A DNA stretch of 19,019 nt from Methanobacteriaceae archaeon (GTDB lineage: Archaea; Methanobacteriota; Methanobacteria; Methanobacteriales; Methanobacteriaceae). The notes under the pieces are model-generated. The model made no database searches and had not been told where the DNA came from. It was given only the letters and a program-made list of their open reading frames with translations. Position numbers and translations under genes: made by a program. Where the stretch lies: positions 1-19,019 of the forward strand of contig DAHVOW010000028.1 of NCBI GenBank assembly GCA_027318585.1, in the 5' to 3' direction. Shown here piece by piece: positions 8,587-14,796 of this stretch (position 1 is its first letter; each line of letters begins with the position of its first letter).

Positions 8587-9163
8587 ATTAAAATAGTCGC
8601 CGTCATACCCGCCTACAACGAAGAGACCACCATAAGTAGTGGTCCTATCCACCCGTCAGCACGTACTCCGGGCTACCGGAGGTGGGCCAGAGTGTATAGA
8701 TATAGCCACCAAGTTAGGGGGTAAGATGGAGATCACCGATAATTATTAGGGTTCCGGGCCTTCCACAAGAACAGCTTCCCGGCTTTTAAGTTCCGCAGTA
8801 TGGACCATAGCATCGAGAGTGAAAAGCTAATGATGCCTCCCAGGCCGGACTGCGAATCCAGGAAGTGGATATCAGTGCTCGGTAAGGAGAAGAACACCCG
8901 CAAAAGAAGAACTTGGTGAGCCACGCACTGGTGGTTCTGGTTCGGTTGCTACGGGATATGGAGTTCAACCGGCCCCCGTACTACTTCAGCATTCCAGGCC
9001 TTATAATACTTGGAATTGGACTCTTTTATGGCCTTTTCACCATGGGGAACTATCTGGCCAGGGAAAAAGGGATTGTTCTTCAGGCCTTTATCAACTGTTT
9101 TCACCTGATGGGAACTTCACCGTTATTATGCTCCACAGTATAGAGCATGATGCAACGGAATAA
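8587..9163 (+). pseudogene. Family 2 glycosyltransferase remnant
   Basis: The plus strand begins IKIVAVIPAYNEETTI, the standard GT2 N-terminus, but with ATT where the initiator ATG should be. One base shift gives VVLSTRQHV and later IDIATKLGG, while the expected VDDGSTDxT block that holds the donor-binding Asp residues is lost. After a deletion the frame FRAFHKNSFPAFKFRSMDHS (the conserved GFRAF segment) appears, then VRLLRDMEFNRPPYYFSIPG, a hydrophobic tail, and FTVIMLHSIEHDATE ending at TAA 9161-9163. The order matches archaeal dolichol-phosphate-type GT2 enzymes with two C-terminal membrane segments, normally about 300 residues. At under 580 bp with a lost start, missing blocks and several frame changes, it cannot be functional. 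Confidence 0.75.
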
Positions 9164-9178
9164 ATTTTAATAAGATTC

Positions 9179-9186
9179 TTTATAAT
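9179..9186 (+). promoter_or_regulatory. TATA box of the small secreted protein gene
   Basis: TTTATAAT lies 35-44 bp before the two candidate start codons (9214 and 9223). The expected transcript start is near 9206-9210. There is no Shine-Dalgarno, so the mRNA has almost no leader. Confidence 0.5.
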
Positions 9187-9213
9187 ATCTGAAGGCAGTC
9201 AAATCATATTGGA

Positions 9214-9759
9214 ATGGGTTATATGAACAATTTCAAAATAATTTTTTCAAGCGTTTTTATAATTTTAATCATTATAAGTATGGTCCATGTCTTTGCAGAT
9301 GATTCCATTCCACTTAATGATAGCAATAATCTTAGTTCAAAGAATATTTCGGGAAATGGGAAGGTCCAACCAATGTCAATTATAATTTTTAGTTTTTCTG
9401 CATCTCCTAACTCCTTAAATTTAGGAACATTATACCCCGATAATGTTGAAATGAGTTTTCCAAGTGTAACTTCCGTTTCAATTCTTTCTTTTGGTTCTAC
9501 TGATCTGTATGTAAGAGCAAGCGGTAATTTCATTAGCACCACAAATTCTTCTAATACTATTAATTTAAGTAATTTCAAGTATGATGGCTTTAAAAATAGT
9601 GCTTTATCTAAAAGCTCATTTACTACAAGTGATGTATTAGTTAAATCTTGGGATGGCATTATTATAAGCGATACAGTTCCTGTTAATTATTATCTGACTA
9701 TTCCTACTGGTACAGATCCCGGAACTTACACAGTGACTATTTATTATACTGCGGTTTGA
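9214..9759 (+). CDS. Small secreted beta-rich protein, family of the next gene (WxL-like candidate)
   Basis: The protein has 181 residues; ATG 9223 is an alternative start, losing three residues. A signal peptide is clear: NNFK, then a 20-residue hydrophobic stretch ending VHVFADD. The mature part is rich in Ser, Thr, Asn and Val and ends VPVNYYLTIPTGTDPGTYTV followed by TIYYTAV. This closely parallels the end of the protein at 10085 (VPVALTV, then PIGTDPGAYSTTITYTI). It also shares the pattern L-G-N/S-L-x-P followed by S-x-x-x-T-D-hydrophobic-x-V/I. The two are members of one family. The ending resembles the terminal strands of bacterial WxL domains (GTYTATLTWTL) and of spore-coat-U-like proteins. 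No membrane anchor is present, so it would be released or bound by a partner. The gene is AT-rich compared with the decayed genes before it. Confidence 0.7.
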   Translation: MGYMNNFKIIFSSVFIILIIISMVHVFADDSIPLNDSNNLSSKNISGNGKVQPMSIIIFSFSASPNSLNLGTLYPDNVEMSFPSVTSVSILSFGSTDLYVRASGNFISTTNSSNTINLSNFKYDGFKNSALSKSSFTTSDVLVKSWDGIIISDTVPVNYYLTIPTGTDPGTYTVTIYYTAV

Positions 9760-9999
9760 TTAATTGAATTAATATTTATTTTAACAGTGAACGAAACAAT
9801 TATTTCTAATAAATCATTATATCGCGAATAATAGCATAGGTAATGGCGGCAGATGGACTCAGAATTTTTTTAAAAGGATATAAAGTCCTACCGAATAGTT
9901 GGCATATTATTTGGGCTCAAATCTGAAAAACTATTTGTGTTAGGGGATCAATTTGTCTTATTACATAATATGCGGAGGTATAGATGTTTTAACGAAACC
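9760..9999. other. Noncoding gap between the two small secreted protein genes
   Basis: No frame of useful length or RNA gene was recognised here. There is a T-run (9876-9882) and, at 9973-9992, a ribosome-binding-like GGAGGT directly before ATG TTT TAA, a two-codon frame I do not take as a gene. The downstream end leads into the promoter of the next gene. Confidence 0.5.
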
Positions 10000-10057
10000 T
10001 TTATATGTCATGAATTACAATTCTGTATTAACCAATATTGTTCATTGCCAACAATAT
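10000..10057 (+). promoter_or_regulatory. TATA box with an inverted repeat in the leader
   Basis: TTTATATG (10000-10007) is preceded by the A-rich CGAAACC, as expected for a TFB-recognition element. The start site should be near 10026-10030. Directly after it ATATTGTT (10035-10042) and AACAATAT (10050-10057) form a perfect inverted repeat around a 7-base spacer. It could be an operator or a short mRNA hairpin. AGGTGA (10073-10078) is the ribosome-binding site for ATG 10085. Confidence 0.55.
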
Positions 10058-10084
10058 GGCCCATACTAAAACAGGTGAAATATT

Positions 10085-10573
10085 ATGATTAACAAAAAAG
10101 TTGGAATGCTTGCAGTTGCATTTATGATTTTATGTGCGGCAACTCCTGCATTCGCCGCTACAACCGCTACTCAAAGTGTAAGCGTAACAGTAAACCCTAC
10201 TATTGCTATTACTGTCGATAACAATGCCCTAACATATACTCTGAATGCCGATGGTGTGGGATCTACCCAAAATTTCAATGTTCAATCACGTTCTAATGTT
10301 AAAACTGACATTTCCATTATTGCATCAGCACTGAGCACACCAACTGGATCAGATCCATTAGTATTAGGTAACTTTGCCTGGGTAGCAACTGGAGGAAATT
10401 CTGGTGTTTTATCCACAACTAGCCAAGCATTAATAACTAATGTGAATAAAGCTCCAAAAAACGGTTATACCTCAGTTCCAGTTGCATTAACAGTAAATGC
10501 CCCAATTGGAACAGACCCCGGAGCATATAGCACTACCATTACCTACACTATAAGTCAACACACTGGACCATAA
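10085..10573 (+). CDS. Small secreted beta-rich protein (WxL-like candidate)
   Basis: The protein has 162 residues. Residues 1-25 form a signal peptide (INKK, hydrophobic VGMLAVAFMILCAATPAFA, cleavage before ATTATQ). The mature chain starts SVSVTVNPTIAITVDNNALT and alternates polar and hydrophobic residues throughout, as in a beta-sandwich. It contains a single Trp in LGNFAWVATG and ends PIGTDPGAYSTTITYTISQH. It has no Cys in the mature part and no anchor. The same architecture occurs in the protein at 9214. It resembles WxL-domain cell-surface proteins of Gram-positive bacteria in size, signal peptide and last strands, although the second WxL motif is not obvious (TYT stands where WTL would be). 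The next gene encodes a candidate binding partner with a membrane anchor. It is preceded by a good promoter and ribosome-binding site, so probably well expressed. Confidence 0.72.
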   Translation: MINKKVGMLAVAFMILCAATPAFAATTATQSVSVTVNPTIAITVDNNALTYTLNADGVGSTQNFNVQSRSNVKTDISIIASALSTPTGSDPLVLGNFAWVATGGNSGVLSTTSQALITNVNKAPKNGYTSVPVALTVNAPIGTDPGAYSTTITYTISQHTGP

Positions 10574-10583
10574 CGACTAATTA

Positions 10584-10618
10584 AATTTTTTCTATAATAT
10601 TTTTCTTCTTTTTTTTAA
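10584..10618 (+). terminator. Pyrimidine-rich terminator after the second small secreted protein
   Basis: Within 45 bp of the stop there are four T-runs (TTTTTT, ATTTTTC, TTCTT and TTTTTTTT). Multiple T-runs of this type end transcription in archaea. The next gene starts 66 bp later with a weak promoter (TTATACTATAC), so partial read-through is possible. Confidence 0.5.
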
Positions 10619-10683
10619 ATAAGGTTAAATAGATCATCTTGCATACTTTTCTCATCTTATACTATACGTAATGGTGTAACACA

Positions 10684-11598
10684 ATGTCCAATAGAATATT
10701 TAGAAAAATTAGCATTTTAATGATAATTCTAATTTTAACAATATCCCTTACCGGAGCTAGTTTTGCTGCAGGACTTTTAGCCTCACCAGGAGGATTTCAA
10801 ATCAATATGCAAACTCCACAAACATATCAAGGTAGTTTGGTAGTGGAGAATATTGGAAAAGAACAACTTGACATTAAAATTCAGCCTAAAAGAATACAAA
10901 AGGATAACATTCATATACTGTTCTCTGATGAAGGAATTGCTACTTGGATAGCAATAAACCCATCAAACTTCACACTATCCCCTGGAGAGAAAAAAACCAT
11001 AAGCTTCACGGTTAAAATACCCTCTAACTTAAATTATAATGACGCAGCTGGTGCATTACTAATTTCGGGTTACCCCCCAACCGAACAAAACACGTCAAAT
11101 ACTAAATTAGCAAATTTACAAGTTCAACAAGTACCACAAATTGCAGTCTCAATAAATGTAGGTCTTCCTGGTGAAATCATCGATTCTTTAGTATTAGAAA
11201 AAAAGGAGGTCCCCAATGTACTTTTAAGTTTCATACCGGGTTCTTTCAGTTACTTAGTAAAGAATAATGGGACTGTATATGCCAACATGACTGGAAACGT
11301 GATGTTAGATGGCTGGTTCACTGATGATAATTTAAAAATGGAAGGAGTAGTTTATCCAGAGGACCAATATTACCTGATGACCAGTTGGAATCCTGGATGG
11401 GAAGATTTTGGAGTATATAAGGCCAATACTACCATTAATTATGGAAGATTTGACCAAAATCAAACTTTACAAACTAATGACACCCTAATTGTAATTCCTG
11501 TATGGCTCATCTTCCTTATCCTAATAATCTTGATATGGTGGGGCATCCGTAAGAAAGGTGTTAAATCTCCTTTAAAGATAAAAATCGAACGAAAATAA
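10684..11598 (+). CDS. Membrane-anchored surface protein with two beta domains, resembling WxL-interacting (DUF916/DUF3324) proteins
   Basis: The protein has 304 residues. Signal peptide 1-28 ends SLTGASFAAG. Domain 1 (about 30-130) has YQGSLVVENIGKEQLDIKIQ, WIAINPSNFTLSPGEKKTI and FTVKIPSNLNYNDAAGALLI. This is the PapD/Fn3-like fold signature seen in DUF916: a normalised ENIG/TNTG strand, then an L-x-P-G-E-x-x-T strand and x-x-P-x-x-x-x-G-x-x. Domain 2 (about 145-265) has YLVKNNGTVYANMTGNVML, the motif of DUF3324-type second domains (V-x-N-x-G-x-x-x-x), and FGVYKANTTINYG. One membrane helix (about 272-288, VIPVWLIFLILIILIWW) is followed by a basic cytoplasmic tail, RKKGVKSPLKIKIERK. GGTGT at 10673 is the ribosome-binding site. 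Bacterial proteins of this layout bind WxL proteins and peptidoglycan. Here it follows two small secreted beta proteins. Assignment by architecture, not by search. Confidence 0.7.
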   Translation: MSNRIFRKISILMIILILTISLTGASFAAGLLASPGGFQINMQTPQTYQGSLVVENIGKEQLDIKIQPKRIQKDNIHILFSDEGIATWIAINPSNFTLSPGEKKTISFTVKIPSNLNYNDAAGALLISGYPPTEQNTSNTKLANLQVQQVPQIAVSINVGLPGEIIDSLVLEKKEVPNVLLSFIPGSFSYLVKNNGTVYANMTGNVMLDGWFTDDNLKMEGVVYPEDQYYLMTSWNPGWEDFGVYKANTTINYGRFDQNQTLQTNDTLIVIPVWLIFLILIILIWWGIRKKGVKSPLKIKIERK

Positions 11599-12287
11599 AT
11601 TTCTCTTTCTAAATAATCCTTAATTCGATCAATCATTCACAAATAGTTACAACCATATCTATATAAAAACATCCATTTCTAATTCAAATTTGACTAACTT
11701 TAGCAGATTATTAAAACTTTCAATACGAATACTATGTAAACATTCATCAAAAGATATTAAGTATTTATTTTTACCTAATAAATCATTCTTAACTCCACAA
11801 TACATATTTGGACCATTATATCCTGAAAATTTAAATAGAAATATTTATTGTCTAATAAAAGATAAATTATACTCAACTATTGAGTGCGGGGGGACTCATA
11901 GAATTGATTTCTAAAATAAGTGCAACAGTCTTAGTTAGGCCTTTATTTGTGTCTCTATTTTTTAAAGGGAATATTAATAATATCCATCTAGTTTTTAGAA
12001 ACTGCAAGGACGGTGATTCCTTGTGAAAAAAAGCCTGATGAACTCTTTTATCCTGCTTATTCCCATTAATCATCTATTAGAAAGAATTCACGTGGATGAT
12101 TTCATCCAAAGGGGGGGAAGTCACCATCGAATTTGAGAGTCTTCGGGTATAAAAGCCAGAAGTTACCCCCCAAGTAATCTCAGATTCGCATCCAAATGGA
12201 ATTATGGAAGGTGACTTTTCAGCCCCAACCTGTCAGATGAATGATTACTAGTAAAATACCATCTAATCTGATGTAAAGCTTATTATC
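11599..12287. other. AT-rich gap with no convincing gene; several inverted repeats
   Basis: Between the membrane-anchored protein and the minus-strand surface gene I see no reliable coding region. Visible elements are a TATA-like TATATAAA at 11660-11667, GAGT-GCGGGGGG-ACTC near 11882, a 16-bp palindrome-like site (TGGATGA/TCATCCA) at 12093-12108, and a G7 run at 12111-12117 followed by AAGTCACC with its complement GGTGACTT at 12211-12218. A second TATA-like GGGTATAAAAG lies near 12139. These could belong to an unrecognised small RNA or to the remains of a mobile element; nothing decides. Confidence 0.4.
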
Positions 12288-12324
12288 AAAAAAATAGAGT
12301 AATGGGATCTCCCCATGGAGATCC
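12288..12324 (-). terminator. Hairpin terminator of the 736-residue surface protein gene
   Basis: On the minus strand, shortly after the stop codon, GGATCTCC and GGAGATCC (12305-12324) form a perfect 8-bp stem with a 4-base loop. It is followed by a T-run on that strand (complement of 12288-12294). A near copy with a 9-bp stem follows the second surface gene at 14762-14782. Confidence 0.7.
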
Positions 12325-12339
12325 TCAAATTTGGGTTTT

Positions 12340-14550
12340 TTATTTCCTTTTTGGTAGTACCATACCGGCCAGTAGCATGAAGAATGCCAGGAGTATACCC
12401 ACGAATGGTGCTCCGGTTTTCTGCATAGCCACGGTTTTAGCCTGTACTGGCTGGGCCTGGACATCCATCACCGCATCGGCAATGTTATCACCCAGGGTAG
12501 GGTCCCAGGTTTCGGAGGAGACATCGGCCTCGTTGATGATCTGTCCTGATTTGTCCACCACAGAAGTGATGGTCAGAACTGCAGATGCACCGCTAGGCAG
12601 ATTTCCAATTTTCCATAAACCAGTTTCCAGGTCGTAGGTTCCGTAGTTGGCGGTGTGAGACACGTAGGTCAAACCACCGGGTAACTTGTCAAAGACGGTC
12701 ACGTTCACTGAAGTGTCGGGTCCCTGGTTGTTCACAATCAGGGTGTAAATCACGGTGTCCTTCACGGTAGGTTTGGCATTATCCACAGTCTTAGTCAGCA
12801 CTAGGTCCGCAGATGGGACGTAGATACTGGCGGTGGTGGATAGAGGGTTCATTATCTGGTTACTGTCCACCGTGGCGGTGTTAACCAGGGTCTTGGCTGC
12901 CGCTTCACTGGTAACCTCGGCGGTTACGGTGGCAATGAACTGATTACCACTGGCCAGGTTGCCCACGTTCCAGGTTACAGTCCGGGTGTTAGCATCCCAC
13001 ACTCCACCATTACTGGCGTTGACAAAAGTCAGGCCGGCGGGTAGGGTGTCGGTTACCACCACTCCGGTGGCGGTGTCTGTTTCCACACCGGTAGTTACGT
13101 TGATGGTGTAGGTTACAGTTTCACCCACGTTGGGCTGGGCTTTATCAGTGATCTTGGTGATGGACAGTGGCGCGTTGTTGACGTAGATACTGGAGGTGTT
13201 GGTGACAATTCCGGTTTGGTAGCAACCGGCACTGACGGAGTTGGTCAGGGTCTGGCCCTGATAGCCATCCAGAACTCTTAGAGTTAGCAGGATGGTGTTA
13301 TCAGCTCCGGCTATTAGGTTACCAATGTTCCAGGTGATGGAGTTACCGGATACGGTTCCACCGGCGGCATTAACGATGCTAAATCCGGCAGGGATGGTGT
13401 CAGTTACCACCACGCCCGTAGCGGTACTAGTTCCGGTATTCTGGGTGTATATGGTGAAGACCACATCCTCACCTACGTTGTAGTTGGCTGGGTTGCGGTC
13501 CGCAGTTTTGGTAATGCCCAGTACAGGGTTTGCTGGTTGGCCCATGTTGTTGAACCAGTAGGTCTGGTAATCCACATTTGATGGGTATTGTAGTACGTAT
13601 GTACCAGCAACATCACCCCGGTTGAATGCAAATATGGGGGTTCCCCACTGCAGGTCTCCATAGGAATAGCCTATTTGTCCATCACTGGTAAGTATGACCT
13701 GGAAGGTGTTTAGTAGGTTTGTGTTATGATAGAAGTAGCCTACTCGGTCCCAGGTAATGACTGCTCTTTGGCTGTTGGCATCGTAGTGTACTTTACCACT
13801 GGCCGCAGGTTCAGTGTCCACGTCACCCACAAATGCGGAAATAAAAGCGCTACCTGCTGGGATATTCAGACTCCACCAAGAAGAGGGGTAACTGAAAAAC
13901 ACGTATCCATTGTTGTTAATGTAGATGTTGTTGTAGTCGGTTCCGTAGAAATTGAAGGTGAATGGCAGGGCCAAAGCACTGGTATATGAATCATCATTCC
14001 CATTCAGTGCAATACCACCGATGTTGGAATCGTGTAAACCAGCGGTGTAGGTGGTGGTGGCTTTGACCACGTCCTGTTTAGTGTTATCGTTCCCGGAGGT
14101 GGCGGTGACCAGAAGATCATTGGTGGCCCCGATAGCTACATTAGGTCCGGCCGAGACTAGCGCCCGGAAGTTCTGACTAGCTCCTGGAGCTAGTGATACC
14201 GCCCAACCCAGACCAGTGACCTGAGAGGTAATATCATTGTTCAGGTTATCAAAGTACTGAACAGTCCAACCACTGCTGGAAGCAGTTCCCTGCACCACAA
14301 TGTTATCCGTGGCGTCTCCATCGTTTTGTAAGGTTAAATCATAAATCGCTGGATCGTAGTTCACCACGTTCTGGGTGAAGGTCTGACTGGTGGCATCGGT
14401 GTTGTACACATCATTTCCCACTGGGGAACTGGTGTCGTTTGCAATTTGAAGATCAGGCTGATCTGCAGCGGCAACGGCACCCATGGCAACCAGTGCTAAT
14501 ACTATGGTAAAGACCAGGAAAGTTAATTTTTTTGGCATGTTTTTTTCCAC
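12340..14550 (-). CDS. Secreted, membrane-anchored surface protein with nidogen-like region and three DUF11 repeats
   Basis: The protein has 736 residues. The start is GTG 14550, chosen because GGAGGTGA lies 6 bases upstream (14557-14564). The signal peptide (PKKLTFLVFTIVLALVAMGA, cleavage after AVAA) is followed by a beta-rich region (about 30-165) with TLQNDGDATDNIVV and SLAPGASQNFRALV, like archaeal NEW3/CARDB-type domains. Residues about 180-320 (ALPFTFNFYGTDYNNIYINN, NGYVFF, AFVGDVDTE, FQVILTSDGQIGYSYGDL) resemble a nidogen (NIDO) domain. Three DUF11 repeats begin near 341, 458 and 578 (ITKTADRNP, ITKITDKAQP, LTKTVDNAKP). Residues 710-736 hold MQKTGAP, a membrane helix (FVGILLAFFMLLAGMVL) and PKRK, a sorting-signal-like anchor. 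Role: adhesin-like cell-surface protein. The last two repeats and the tail are nearly the same as in the neighbouring 1393-residue protein. Confidence 0.85.
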   Translation of the reverse strand: MEKNMPKKLTFLVFTIVLALVAMGAVAAADQPDLQIANDTSSPVGNDVYNTDATSQTFTQNVVNYDPAIYDLTLQNDGDATDNIVVQGTASSSGWTVQYFDNLNNDITSQVTGLGWAVSLAPGASQNFRALVSAGPNVAIGATNDLLVTATSGNDNTKQDVVKATTTYTAGLHDSNIGGIALNGNDDSYTSALALPFTFNFYGTDYNNIYINNNGYVFFSYPSSWWSLNIPAGSAFISAFVGDVDTEPAASGKVHYDANSQRAVITWDRVGYFYHNTNLLNTFQVILTSDGQIGYSYGDLQWGTPIFAFNRGDVAGTYVLQYPSNVDYQTYWFNNMGQPANPVLGITKTADRNPANYNVGEDVVFTIYTQNTGTSTATGVVVTDTIPAGFSIVNAAGGTVSGNSITWNIGNLIAGADNTILLTLRVLDGYQGQTLTNSVSAGCYQTGIVTNTSSIYVNNAPLSITKITDKAQPNVGETVTYTINVTTGVETDTATGVVVTDTLPAGLTFVNASNGGVWDANTRTVTWNVGNLASGNQFIATVTAEVTSEAAAKTLVNTATVDSNQIMNPLSTTASIYVPSADLVLTKTVDNAKPTVKDTVIYTLIVNNQGPDTSVNVTVFDKLPGGLTYVSHTANYGTYDLETGLWKIGNLPSGASAVLTITSVVDKSGQIINEADVSSETWDPTLGDNIADAVMDVQAQPVQAKTVAMQKTGAPFVGILLAFFMLLAGMVLPKRK

Positions 14551-14646
14551 TATTTTTCACCTCCTTGTACAGTTGTTACATGCTTGAATAATCGTTAGGG
14601 GATCAAAATTATTAACTCAATAAAATTGTTCCACCTCGACAATATC

Positions 14647-14708
14647 ATATGGTGTCAACAAATTATAAATAGTTTCCTAGGGTATGACAAATTCTTAATA
14701 CACCATAT
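14647..14708 (-). promoter_or_regulatory. TATA box between inverted-repeat arms, promoter of the 736-residue protein gene
   Basis: On the minus strand TTTATAAT (complement of 14663-14670) is a TATA box giving a start near 14640 and a leader of about 90 bases. It is flanked by a perfect 9-bp inverted repeat, ATATGGTGT at 14647-14655 and ACACCATAT at 14700-14708. One arm sits near the start site and the other upstream of the TATA box, as expected for looping by a regulator. No regulator is known. Confidence 0.5.
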
Positions 14709-14741
14709 AGTGGTGAAATCTATAAAATTGGATAAATTTAA

Positions 14742-14782
14742 AAGAAAAAAATAGAAGAAATGGGATCTCCCGTGGAGATCCC
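14742..14782 (-). terminator. Hairpin terminator of the 1393-residue surface protein gene
   Basis: On the minus strand, after the stop, GGGATCTCC and GGAGATCCC (14762-14782) form a perfect 9-bp stem with a 3-base loop. A T-rich tract follows (complement of 14742-14750). It is a homologue of the terminator at 12288-12324. Confidence 0.7.
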
Positions 14783-14796
14783 CAAATTTGGGTTTT

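Noticed and set aside
8733..8968. Minus-strand frames across the glycosyltransferase remnant
   Set aside because: The plus strand reads conserved GT2 segments (GFRAF..., FNRPPYY) through the same bases.
9219..9659. 146-residue minus-strand frame opposite the small secreted protein
   Set aside because: The plus-strand protein has a signal peptide, a promoter and a paralogue next door; the opposite frame has none of these.
11690..11914. 74-residue plus-strand frame
   Set aside because: It starts with TTG, has no ribosome-binding site, and its composition (Ile, Lys, Asn, Leu) is what AT-rich noise gives. A TATA-like box at 11660 is the only support.
11873..12073. 66-residue minus-strand frame (MINGNKQDKRVHQ...)
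   Set aside because: No ribosome-binding site, no recognisable family, and located in the gene-free gap with palindromes; coding cannot be supported.
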